Of a stretch of DNA of 64,000 nt, positions 25,261-36,700 are shown one piece after another. A program made the translations under genes and the position numbers. The stretch is taken from the NCBI RefSeq assembly GCF_028389875.1, contig NC_084671.1, forward strand, positions 30,003,083 to 30,067,082, given 5' to 3'. Numbering within the stretch: the first letter of the stretch is position 1; each line of letters starts with the position of its first letter. The notes under the pieces were generated by a model that was given only the letters and a program-made list of their open reading frames with translations, ran no database searches and had not been told where the DNA came from. The stretch is from Rhea pennata. Lineage: Eukaryota > Chordata > Aves > Rheiformes > Rheidae.

Positions 25261-26849
25261 TCAGCACTTGCCCTTGTGGAACCTCAGGAGGTTCCTCTCT
25301 GCACAGCTCGAGAGCCTCTCCAGGTCTCTCTGAATGGTAGCACAGCCCTCAGCTGTATCAGCCACTCCTCCCAGATTGGTATCAACAGCAAACTTGCTGA
25401 GGAGGCACTCTGTCCCTTCGTCCAGGTCACTGATGAAGAAGTTGAACAGAATGGGACCCAGTATGGAGCCCTGGGGGACACCACTAGCCACAGGCCTCCA
25501 ACTAGACTCTGCACCACTGATGACAGCCCTCTGAGCTCTACCATTCAGCCAGTTCTCAAGACACCTCACTGTCCACTCGTCTAACCCACACTTCCTGAGC
25601 TTCTCTAGGAGGATGTTAGGGGAGACAGTGTCAAAAACCTTGCCAAAGTCGAGGTACCCAACGTCCACTGCTCTCCCCTCATCTACTCAGCCAGTCATTC
25701 CATCAGAGAAGGCTATTAGATTGGGTAAGCAGGAGTTCCCCTTGGTGAATCCATGCTGACTACTCCTCATCACCTTCTTTTCCTCCGTATGCCTGGAGAT
25801 GACCTCCAGAATGAGCTGTTTCATCACCTTTCCAGGAATGGAGGTGAACCCCACTGGCCTAGAGTTGCCTGGGTCCTCCTTCTTGCCCTTTTGGAAGACT
25901 GGAGTGACACTGCCTTTCTTCCAGTCCTCAGGCACCTCTCCAGTTCTCCACGACCTTTCAAAGACGATGGAGAGCAGACTGGCAACAACATCCGCTAGCT
26001 CCCTCAGTACTTGTGGGTACATCCCATCAGGGCCCATGGATTTGTGCATGTCAAGCTTGCCCAGAAGATCTCTAACCCTATCCTCCTCAACCAAGGGAAA
26101 GTCTTCCTTTCAACAGACCTTCTGCCTTGCCTCCAGGCTCTGGGATTCTTGAGGGCTACCCTTAGCAGTGACGACTGAAGCAAAGAAGGCATTCAGTAAC
26201 TCTACCTTCTCTGTATCTTTTGTCACCAGGGTCCCCACCCCATTCACTAGTGGGCCCACAGTTTCCCCAGTCCTCCTCTTGCTACTGACGTATTTGAAGA
26301 AGCCCTTCTTGTTCTCCTTAGCATCCCTTGCCAGACTCAGTTCCAACTGGGCCTTAGCCTTCCTCGTCTCTCTTTACATACTCTGACAACATTCTTATAA
26401 TCCTCCCAAGTAGCCTGTCCCCTCTTCCACATTCTGTGTACTTTCTTCTTCTGATGGAGTTTTGCCAGGAGCGCCTTGCTCATCCAGGCAGGTCTCCTGC
26501 CCCCTTTGCTGGACTTCTTTCTCCTTGGGATGCACCGCTCTTGAGCTTGGAAGAAGTGACGCTTGAACACTAGCCAGCTCTCCTGGACCCCCCTTCCTTC
26601 TATGGCCTTAACCCATGGGATTCCGTCAAGTACGTCTCTGAAGAGCCCCAAGTCCGCTCTCCTGAAGTCCAGGTTTGCAATCCTGCTTATTGCCTTACTT
26701 CTTTCATGCAGGATCCTGAACTCCACCATCCCATGATCACTGCAGCCAAGACTGCCCCCAATCTTCATATCTCCAACCAGTTCTTTGTTGGTTAGGACAA
26801 GGTTCAGCAGGACACCCTTCCTCATAGGATCCTCCACCACCTGTGTCAA
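25261..26849 (-). pseudogene. CR1 ORF2 reverse-transcriptase region, broken
   Basis: Minus-strand translation in several frames gives the non-LTR reverse-transcriptase blocks: LTNKELVGDMKIGGSLGCSD and HGMVEFRIL (end of endonuclease and linker), SSKRRTGETVGPLVN, the MGPDGMYPQVLRELADVV finger region, [60 protein letters not shown] and [19 protein letters not shown]. The catalytic metal-binding Tyr-x-Asp-Asp-type motif further on appears altered ([11 protein letters not shown] in place of the expected FADD-like run). Stops at 25687-25689 and 26110-26112 and a frameshift near 26340-26375 disable it. All three lesions are shared with the copy at 5.4-6.7 kb. Confidence 0.9.
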
Positions 26850-27222
26850 GTTGTCGTTGATGTACTGCAGGAGCCTCCTGGACTGTTTGTGCCTAGCTGT
26901 GTCGTCCTTCTAGCAGATATTAGGGTGGTTGAAATCTCCCATGAGAACCAGGGCCTGTGATCATGAGGCTACTTCCAGCTGTCTGTAGAAGGCTTCATCA
27001 CTTCCTCTTCCTGACACCCACAACATTGTCCCCCACATTAGCCTGCCTTTCGATCTTCACCCATAAGCTCTCGACTGCCTACTCCTCCACCCCTAGGCAG
27101 AGCTCGAGGCATTCCAGTTGCTCTCTCATATAACGAGCAACTCCACCACCTCGCCTTCCTGGCCTGTCTTTCCTAAAAAGCACATAGCCATCCATGACAA
27201 CATTTCAGTCACGCAAGCTATC

Positions 27223-27420
27223 TCACCATGTCTCCGTCATTGCAACAAGATCATGGCCCTGCGACTGCACACAGATCTCCAGTTCCTCCTGTTTATTCCC
27301 CATGCTGTGTGCATTGGTATACAGGCATTTCAGAGAGGTAGTCATGCGTGCAGGATTCCCAGGAAGGGTATAAGGGGGTCTCCTATTAGCCATGTCCCAC
27401 CTGCACATCCCCAGCTGCAT
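27223..27420 (-). pseudogene. CR1 ORF2 endonuclease N-terminal remnant
   Basis: The minus-strand peptide LKCLYTNAHSMGNKQEELE followed by GHDLVAMTETW is the start of the apurinic-like endonuclease domain of CR1 ORF2, including the Asn of the YTNA block and the Glu of TETW. The frame is lost immediately after the Trp, and the rest of the endonuclease up to 26849 lies in broken frames. Confidence 0.85.
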
Positions 27421-27736
27421 GCACCCACTAGAGGCCTCTCAATTTGAGTTGTGTTTTATTGACTATCCTCTCTACATAACTCTCCCCTTCCCCCATCCTA
27501 CATAGTTTAAAAGCCCTCTTTATCAGGCTGGCCTGGTGGCAAAGATGCGTGTGCCTCCTTTAGTGAGGTGGATTCCATCTCTCCCCACCAATTGCTGATC
27601 TTCAGACAATGTCCCACAATCATAGAAACCAAAACCCTGTTGCCACACCAGCAGTGCAGCCAGTTGTTAATTCTGATAATTTGTCTACTCCTCCTCCCAT
27701 CCCCCCCCCCATCGGCAGAGCCGAGAAGAAGACCAC

Positions 27737-28592
27737 CTAGGATCCCAGATCCTTGACCACCATGCCCAGAGCTCTGAAATCCTGTTTGATTGCTTCCAGT
27801 TTGCTCTCCATATCTTTAGCACCCACGTGAAATAGCAGCAGAGGGTAGGAGTCCGATGTGCAGACAAGCCTTGGCAGCCTTTCAGTGACACCTAGTATCC
27901 GAATCCTCGGCAGGCAGCAAACCTCTCCAGACAAGAGGTCAGGCTGGCAGATAGGTGTCTCCATCCCCTGCAGCATGGAGTCACCCATCACAATCACTCG
28001 TCGCCTCTTCTGAGTGTTTACACAAGGCACAGGGTTCTGACGGCCCAGTTGCTTCCCTTGAAGTCAGGTCCAGGTCCTCCTCATCCTGGAGGGCACTAAA
28101 TCGGTTCTTCAACTGTAAGTCCAAGTCTGCAAGAGGACTAGGGGCCTTTCTCTTTCTACGAGAAGCAACTAGTTTCCAGCCTTCTTCTACAGTGCTGTGC
28201 TGTATCATTTCACTCTGCACAGAACCTTCCAGCAACTCCCCTGCTGCAAGGGACTGGGACTCCTGAAGCAGTATGGTCTCCAAGAATGTCCTCTCTATCT
28301 CCTGCTCGCTTTCTTGGATGTTTCGCAGTCTGCTGACTTCATCCCACAACTCCTTGACCTGACGACACAATTCATCAAGAACAGCATGCCTCTTGCAGGA
28401 TGGCTGACTATCAGTCCAGGCCTTCTGGAAAGGCCCAAAGCACTCCCTGCAGCCTGAAACCTGTAGGGCAACAACTGCTGTCAAAGGCTCTGTCTCGGCT
28501 GAAGCTTCCAACACAGCTGACGCAGCAATTCCAACAGCTGCAGGCAAATGTGCTTTGCAGCAAGTTATAACCATGTTTGTGAAAGTGGGCAC
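27737..28592 (-). pseudogene. CR1 ORF1 remnant with SGNH/esterase-like domain
   Basis: Two overlapping minus-strand frames make up ORF1: 28592-27981 (203 codons, with an acidic coiled-coil-like stretch LCRQVKELWDEVSRLRN and EGWKLVASRRKRK) and 28030-27737, which starts RRRVIVMGDSMLQGME and contains LLLFHVGAKDMESK. The GDS block and the later GxxD/N block are those of SGNH hydrolases, the esterase-like domain known in CR1 ORF1. A frameshift near 28000-28030 separates the halves, and the expected GTND-like Asn appears as GAKD. A run of ten or so C at about 27700-27710 lies beyond the end of the recognisable domain. Confidence 0.85.
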
Positions 28593-29063
28593 TACTAAGA
28601 AAAAAGAAAGATGTCCACTTGCACCTTACTGCACTCCTCCTGCACGAACTGCTGCGCCTATTCACTACCTCTATTAGCTGTGCTCTAGGCCTGGCTCTTA
28701 TATAGACCTCTCCCTAGTACTGACTCACAGGATACTTGACCCATCCTAATCAAGGGCCACCTGGATCAAAAGCCCCAACTCCCTCTAATCAGAGACAACC
28801 TAGACAACTTGTTAGCAGCAGCTACACCTAGCTAGAGCTGAGTGAGAGGTGCTAGAGCTTCTCCCAGGAGAAGTTAAGGCCTCTGCAGATACCCTTGCTT
28901 ACTCCCCTTACCTATTAGTATAGTCACCCTCTAGTTCCCTCATTCCACTGGGGTCAGTAGACCACAACGTCCAACAAGGCCCCCAAAAGTTCTAGGCAAA
29001 GCCGAGACAGAGCTGCGCAAACTGCTGCGTTTGTTCGCTGCCTCTGTTAGCTGCGCTCTTTGT

Positions 29064-32000
29064 TATATTTGTAGTTTATAGATTGTTTGGTGTTATCTGA
29101 AGTCTGTTGTTTGTGTAGAACCACTTACCTCTAATAAACTCCTATACTTGACAAATGATTTCTCTTAAGCTCAGCATGACTAATCCTGGAATTGGAAAGA
29201 ATCCTGGTAGCCCCTTTATTGGCACATCACACCACCCAGTATCTCATCAAACCAGTCACTTGGATGCAGATATAAGGAGTTCTCAGAAGCCAAATGTGGG
29301 ATTCAAGTGGGACTCTGACGCTGCAGATCAAAGCTGCAAACTCTGCTGCTTCCCAACCCAAAGTCAACTGAAGTCCATCACTGTCTCCATTTTTGACCTT
29401 CAGGTGACCTGGGTCCTTTCACCTCTTCAGGGACCTCCACTACACCCCCTGAAAGGAGCTGATCTACTAGTTATTCTCAAAGCCCATCACCCAGAGACAA
29501 GGAAAGGACAGTTGCTGTTCTCTTTTAGAAGATCGTGGGAAGAGAAATTGCAATTTTATACAACAGGGCAACTGTTAGCATATAGCTCAGGAGAAGAAGA
29601 TACTGTATTAATTCCTTCCTCAGCGGGGGATGGATTCAAACTCCACCTCTTGTGCCATTAGAAGGGACTGTGCTGCACAGTCTGACAGAAACACTTTCTA
29701 TCGGTTCTGTTGAACCGAGTCCAGTGGAAAGACAGAATATAAGATGAACAATGATGATATTGGGCTCCCATCTAGGGCTCTTGCCTGGGGTAGGGGAGAC
29801 CTGGGTTCCAGCCTTCACTCTAAGATCATATGTGCATTTTACTAGTGACAAATTTGCACAGCATGCATGAACACCTCTCAAGGGAGCTAGAGACTTCCCA
29901 GGGTAAGCATGACTTTTAGGGGGAACACAAAACTGATAGGTATCTGAAAAGAAACCTTGAATAGCCAGATGAAGAGAGAATAGATTCCTATTTGTTACTA
30001 GTTACCAAATCTTAGGAGGGGGTGGAGGAGCATAAACTTGAGGTTGTGAGGCAACCATGCTGTGCTTGGTCAGGATGAAAAGAAAAGCAAAGAAAGCCAA
30101 AAACTGGCATAGCATGCCCAAGATCTTGGCTTCTCAATACACGACACTGAAGGATCTGATAGTCAGAGCATTGCAGGATTCCACTCACATCTCCTAGAGC
30201 AAAGAAACCTGATTTACCGAAGGATTTCAGCAACACTAGATTTCTGCTTATAGTCTCTAGGCCACTAGAAGAGGCACATCAGACCAAGGAGTTTGGATTT
30301 TCATCAGTTTATAATTCCTACTTACAGTCAGGATACAACAATCAACTGTTATGTCCCACAGAAAATGAAAGCCTAGCTTGTTTTTTTTTTTTTTTTTTTT
30401 GAAGTAAGTCTTATATGTTGTTGTTATTTTTTTAAACACAGGATCAAAACTCACCTTCATTACAGCTCTAAAAATAATGTTAGGAGGCTTCACAACGTGA
30501 AGAGAACTTTATTTGTAGAAAGGTACTTGTGAAAAACAACATTAACATGGTCTTATAAATTAATAGTTCAAATATATTCGCAAAGATACAAAAATCAAAA
30601 TGAAAACTCCTGATGCATAAAGTTTCTCCTGCACTTCTGATTCTCTGCTAGGTTTAAATATTTTTATCCTGAAACAGAGAAGATTATAGTTGCATTGCAC
30701 TTTAGGTTAAGCAACAGAATACATTACCATGGCCAAATATACACATGGCACAGCCTGTACAGCCCTTCCTTTGCATGGCCAGTTTTGAATTCTGGTGTTG
30801 GTGTAATGATGTAAGCAGTGCCTGTCAGGTATCTAAGAGTTCTCCTCTCAACTACCTATCAAGGCCCATTACTACTATGTGTTATCAAGTACTATTCCTA
30901 TCGCTTGCCTGTTCCCATCCATAACGCTACAATACAATCTTTGTCATTGAAGTTTAAGGGAAGGCTAAGACCAACATCCAGGAGCTGGAAAGATCTCTCT
31001 GTAAGATGAGTACATAAAAGTTAAATTGGTAGATGATCTCAGGAACAGAATCCTGCTGTAAGAAGGACATACGCATCTGGCTGGATAGCCCTGACCTGTT
31101 CTGTTCCCAAAACAACACTGACAAAATTCTCTTTAGATCTCTGTGGATTCAGATTCATAAAACTTTTTATGTTGGTATTTGATAGTCACATTCATACAAA
31201 AAAAAAAAAAAAAAAACGCCATAGTGCACTTACAGGAACAGGGCAATAGTGGATAGAGTGGGATCTCAAATGCTAACATAAACAAAAGGCCTGCCTTGGC
31301 ATTAGCAGGTTAGATGCTGTAAAGAAGCATCAAACACTGCACATTAACAAGGACACTGCTGCTGTCAGCCAGCCCTGACTTCAGTCATGTGCCATAAACC
31401 TTGATATTGCCTTGTCTACCTCTTCCAAATACAGTGGTGAGCAGGACAGTGGTAAGTAGCTCTAGATTTAGGATCAGGGATCCTAGTGCTGTAATTCTGC
31501 TGTTAATATCAGACAAAGGCAACATAAACCCAAAATGCCCCCTTGCAACTGAAAAGTAATGCTTTCTACTAAGCCTGTTTTGCCAGAAGGATGCCATATG
31601 CAGAGGGGAAGGGTGAGAGAATACGACAAAAAGGAGGAGAGTCCCTTGAATTTAATCTTCTATTTTTCAAACTCAGCTACACTCCCAAATTTAATACTCA
31701 GGTCTGCAGGGTGCAATAAGCTACAGATTCCAAGCTGTGAAGTTTTATGTTGGCCTATCTGCCTGAACACTACATAATTATATATTACATGACTATTATA
31801 TAGAAAACAGAGAAGGTCAAAGACATGCTATAGGCTGCTCCCATTTTCCCCTCATCTCTTTAAAGCAGAGTATATGTAGCAATGAAACCAAAAAGAAAGA
31901 AAAATAATAATCACCAGAGCTTGAGATAAAGAGCTTAGGACTCTTTAAGGACTCTTCCACTATCTGGATGGAGGTAGAAACCAATTCTAAATATCAGATG

Positions 32001-32158
32001 AGCAGGTAAGACTTTAAAAGAAGTCTGTATGCTCAGTCTGAGTGTTCAGGTTAAACAAAAAACCTGACAAAACAAAATCAAAACCATGAATGATGAATGT
32101 ACTCTTCTTTTGAAAGAGCAGATACCTCTAAAAAGAGGAACCATGTTCCTTTACTTGT
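29064..32158. other. Intergenic region between CR1 copy 2 and D2HGDH
   Basis: No gene was recognised. A 168-codon plus-strand frame at 29155-29661 shows no family resemblance and no splice context. It contains a SINE-like stretch at about 29750-29830, poly(T) of about 20 at 30380-30400 and poly(A) of about 19 at 31198-31216. Confidence 0.5.
29750..29830 (+). repeat. Possible ancient tRNA-derived SINE fragment
   Basis: The stretch around GGAGACCTGGGTTCCAGCC resembles the pol III B-box region of old MIR-like SINEs (GGTTCCAGCC at about 29804-29813, near the consensus GGTTCRANNCC). It resembles the better-preserved case near 39987. Assignment rests on one box only. Confidence 0.3.
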
Positions 32159-32164
32159 TTTATT
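32159..32164 (-). promoter_or_regulatory. Candidate D2HGDH poly(A) signal
   Basis: TTTATT on the plus strand (AATAAA on the gene strand) about 136 nt after the D2HGDH stop codon. A further one occurs near 30508. Choice between them is not decided by sequence alone. Confidence 0.45.
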
Positions 32165-32299
32165 ACCCTAAGGAAATAAGCCAAGGAGCATTTCATGTGC
32201 TTATTTGATCCATCAATTTGACTGTGGCCAAAGCGTACTTACTGAGCTAGAGATGCAGTCATCATGTGATAGTATCTGCTCCCTTCTCAGAACATGTTC

Positions 32300-33706
32300 T
32301 CAGGAACTGGAAGGCAGTGTCTTATATGGATTGAGAATCCCTTTGGGGTCTAACATGGCTTTGAAACGCTGCATTAGAAAGACTGCTTCCTTGGGTTTGC
32401 TATACTGAATGAAGCACTTTTTCTTGAAACCCAATCCATGCTCTGCACTGATACTGCCATTGCATCTTGCAGTCCACTCGTACACAAATGGCTCAATGGC
32501 ATCCAGCAGCGAATGGCTGTAGGATTCCGCTGTGATGTTCAAGTGCAAGTTTCCATCTCCTGGAAGAAAACATTGAGTTTCTCTCACAGACTTGTCTCTG
32601 CAATGGCTCTTCAATGGTGATTCATTACTGATTCAGCCATGCACTTAAACAACGGTGCCTTTGTTAGTCTCCAAACTGTGTGTAGAAGGACTGTGAACTG
32701 TCCTTCTACAAACACTATGCTTCTTCTGTGCACATATAATTCAAATATAATCTTTGCTTTTGCAACTGTTCAGTACAATCTTTGAGTAAATCCTCTAAGT
32801 AACTTTCAAATTCCTCTTTTTGTGATTTTAAAACTCAAAACAACTGTGGTGCGTTAATTATTTTTTTCTACACTGAGATGGCATGTCAGGATTCCCCCAA
32901 CAGTATTTCATAATGATCATTAGATTTTAACATAGCCCTGCTTTACTTCATTATAGTTGTGCAATGTTCTAAATGCACTTTGGCACTGGGTCAACAGAAA
33001 CAAAGCAGAGGTTTTTTTTCCCTTTTGCTGCTTTTGGGTAATGATCTTTGATTAATCTCACAGTTACTGGGTATTCAGAAGTCAAATCACACAAAGATAA
33101 GCATAACTTACTCATTTTCACTCTGCTACCTCTTTCTGCATCCCAGCAAACTCTCACAGTACATAGCCTAACTCTTGATATTAAGGGCTACATTTGAAAA
33201 CTAGTAACAAAGGCAACCTCTATTATGCAACCTCCTCCGTGTCTCTCAGATCACCTCGAAGAATGCTGAAGAGTGTTCTACTTTTATTAGCAGAAAATCT
33301 CTGCTAAGCAACCAATTTACCTGTCCAATTTACCCGCAACATGTAAGATCAAATTAGCTTCAAAACACATTGACAACTGTACAAGTCTTTCTTTGAATTA
33401 TTTGCATCACTTCTTTAGGAGTTAATGTCTCAGATGTAATTGATTTCAAATACAACTCTCATTTTAGACAGGAAACTGTTTAACCAAATCTGTCTATGTA
33501 CATTAATCAAATTTACGTACAGTTAAATAACCTACAGACTTAATCAGGAAGTATAGAGCAAAAAGATACTAATTACCATTTCAATTACTGACTGACTAGT
33601 AGTTATGCCATCTAATCACACTTGCCACACATATATGAAATACTGTCTGAAATCTCCTATTTTGATAGTTCTCAGCTAACAAATGCTATTTAGTCTCTGC
33701 CTCCCA

Positions 33707-33738
<32 letters not shown>

Positions 33739-36700
33739 GCCCTAAGGTACCCAAAGGTACCTTAGGACAGTTGCACAGCAAGTACACTTGGACCACAAGG
33801 GAGAAATCAGCTCTTTTCCCAGCATCTGCACTTACCCAGATGGCCATAGCCCATCACATTTTTGGCACATTGGCCCAGCTGAGCCCTGGTGTCAGTCACA
33901 AGATTATAGAGCTTCTCCATGGGGAGTGAGATGTCATATTTGTAAACATAACCTTCATGAGTGAGGGCCTCCGTGATCCTCTCCCGCAGGCTCCAGAGCA
34001 TCTGAAGAACCGAAGATCAAAGAAATACATATGAACCAAGTACTTCTCAGTTTCCCTGCCATGAGGCAGGGCAAAAGAGTCTTGATGCTTGGCAACAACA
34101 TCAACTCCAGATATCCTTTTGCCTCTTGAAAGCTTGTAGTAACATGTCTTGGTAACAAGTACAGTGAAGTGCTACACCAACTCTCTAAGCCTGACAGTAC
34201 CTGAGAGAGAAAGAACATACTATGAATAGAATAGAATCGAGTAGGGGGAAATGATTACTTGCCTTTATTTTCTTTTCATCTGTTGCCACAGTTCCGTCAG
34301 TGACCAAACCAGAAGTCATAACTTGTTCTAGGAAGTTGTTCAGTTTTTCTTCATCGTGGGTTGAATTGGAGCCTGATGTCTCAATTAAAACATAAAAAGG
34401 GCTCTCTGAAAGTGAGGGAGAACAAAATAAGTAGATGCTCTGTGGTAAAAGCACATGAATTTAGTACAGGTTCAGGAGCTTTTCCCAAACTTGGCACATT
34501 TAATGGGGGGTGGGGGAAGTGGGAAGGGCGGGAGGGCTCCACTGCCCAGATTTCTGGCGCTGAAAAAGAGTTGATCTCGAGTTGAGATCTTTTATGTGTA
34601 GGTCACTTACAAGTTCTGTCTTTTACCTAACCATTACTCTTTAAAAAACTAGTATTTTTGTGGGTGAGAACTAGAAGAAGCAAAAAGTCATGTCATTAAA
34701 GACTTCTATCAAATGTGTTTGAGATAGAATACTGGATACAAAAATTATGAAGGATGCACACACATTGATCGACATATATATAAAACTAGGCTAAAACCCC
34801 CATGAAATACAATGCCTCTTTGTACTGCAGAAATTACACTATCTGTGCCTTTCATCCAGACAGAGGGTATCAGTTTTGCTACCTGCTACTGGACTGGAGA
34901 GCTTAAGGTGTCTCTTGACCAAATCCATGCACCTATCATCCATGAACTCAAATGCAGACAAGACTTCTCCCAGCATGGCTCTGCAGGTCGTAAATGTTTT
35001 CAGAACCTGAGTGAAACTCTGACACCCTTGGAACAGACCACAGAGAGGAATCAGAAACAAAAAAAATACCCCCTAAAACTTCTAATAAGTTTAAAAAACA
35101 CCATCAGTCTTCAAATCATCTTTCTCATCTCTAACAAATGTAAATGACTATCCTACAGGAGTTAAATTAACAAATCATCAAACAATGGTTTGGTTTCAGT
35201 TGGTTTTGAAGGTATCAGCAGAACAGCAAGAGCATATAGCAATTGGTCTTTGATGTAGCAAAAACTCTAAGACAGTTTGTACCAAAATGTCTGCCCCATC
35301 CCCAGTTCTCAGCACAGGCATGAAGACAGAAGGAGTTTGAATGTAACAGTAAGAGTCTAGACTAATTCTGGTGTCCACTGTACATATCCCATATATGTAT
35401 CACATATTTTATGAGAAAAGGCTGTGAGAGCTGGGCCTGTTTAGCCTGGGGAAGAGAAGACTGAGGGGGGCGGATCTTACCAATGTCTACAAATACCTGG
35501 AAGGAGGGTGTCAAGCAGACTGGGCCAGACTTTTTTAAGTGGTACCATGTGACAGGACAAGAGGCAATAGGCAAAAACTGAACCACAGGAAGTTCCACCT
35601 GAATATAAGGAGGAATGTCTTCACTGTGAGAGTGACAGAGCACTGGAACAGGTTGCCCAGAGAGGTTGTGGAGTCTCCTTCTCTGGAGTCATTCAAACCC
35701 CACCCAAATGCAATCCTGTCTAACGTGCTTTAGGTGACCCTGCTTGAGCAGGGGGGTTGGACTAGCTGATCTCCAGAGGTCCCTTCCAACCTCAACCATT
35801 CTGTGATTCTGTGATCCCAGAGGTTTGTTAGGTCTCAGAATACCCTCATCCCCTCCTAGGAGTTTAGGTCTCTACACTCAAGGCCACCCCTCTGATAAGA
35901 CCAAGGTGTTTGAGTAGTCCCAGCTGGCCTTGGTGCTTTTCAGGAAAAAGTGGAGGTTCCCCCAAAAAGCTTCGATAAAAAGCCTCAGCAGGGATTCTCT
36001 GACTTTTTCTCAGGAGCAGCTTTTAAATAGCTACACTGCAACTATGCCTGTGCCTGGCCATGTACCCTGCTGATCTGGACTCTGATCTGCAGACTTGACT
36101 TCCCAGCCTTGACCTGTCATTATGGTCTTGCCTGGTGATCACTGGGCTGCTGCTGATCCTGCTAACTGTCAGTGGATATGTCCTGCTCACTTCACCTGGG
36201 TACTGCGTGACCGGGCCCTTGTTGGTCATGGCACTGCCCTTGCCTGCCTGTTCGTCCTGCTAAGCTCCCAGCTCCCCCTCCCTGAGGAGCAGTCTGCCCT
36301 TGCAGGTATTTTATACATTTATACCACAGATATAAAACACCTACTCAAGTATTTCAACAGACAGTACAGACAGTACTAATTCTCAGAAACAGACTTATGT
36401 TCACAATGAGACCAATGCTTTCTTCTCTCTGTTTCTACTCTCTCTGCAATCTCCAATTTCAGGTGTGAAATTATTAATAGCAGCTCACATAGCAGCTTCT
36501 CTTCTTGTTACAGAACCCAAATCAGCTCCTGTTTTCCTGACAGGAAATTCCTACCTAGGAATGCCAGATTCACAGCCTTAGGTTTCTGAGGACAGAGTAC
36601 GGAGACAGCAGTGATAACTCCCAAGGTCCCCTCAGATCCAATAAAAAGCTGCTTCAAATCATAGCCAGTGTTATCCTTGCGCAGAGATGTCAAGCAGTCC

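Larger units (their letters stand above)
24338..29063 (-). mobile_element. Nearly full-length CR1 LINE (copy 2), inactive
   Basis: Minus-strand CR1 retrotransposon of about 4.6 kb. The 3' tail is at 24338 (ACAGAATCATAGAATC on the plus strand). Going 5', it carries the 3' UTR, a 154-bp foreign insertion (24801-24954), the reverse transcriptase (about 25261-26849), an endonuclease start (27223-27420), ORF1 with an esterase-like domain (27737-28592), and a 5' UTR with a TATA-like CTATATAAGAG (minus strand, 28695-28706). A 47-bp 5' UTR segment at about 28641-28687 recurs at about 29016-29062 with mainly transition differences. ORF2 has in-frame TGAs at 25687-25689 and 26110-26112 plus frameshifts; ORF1 is frameshifted. 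It is therefore a dead but long copy; most avian CR1s are heavily 5'-truncated. Confidence 0.92.

Noticed and set aside
29018-29062. Reading the 5' duplicated CR1 segments as two LTRs
   Set aside because: They are short, not in TG...CA format, and lie in the 5' UTR of a clear CR1; tandem promoter units are the simpler reading.
29155-29661. 168-codon plus-strand open frame between CR1 copy 2 and D2HGDH
   Set aside because: No domain, no recognisable homologue, low-complexity composition and no splice or promoter context; a frame of this length occurs by chance in 64 kb.
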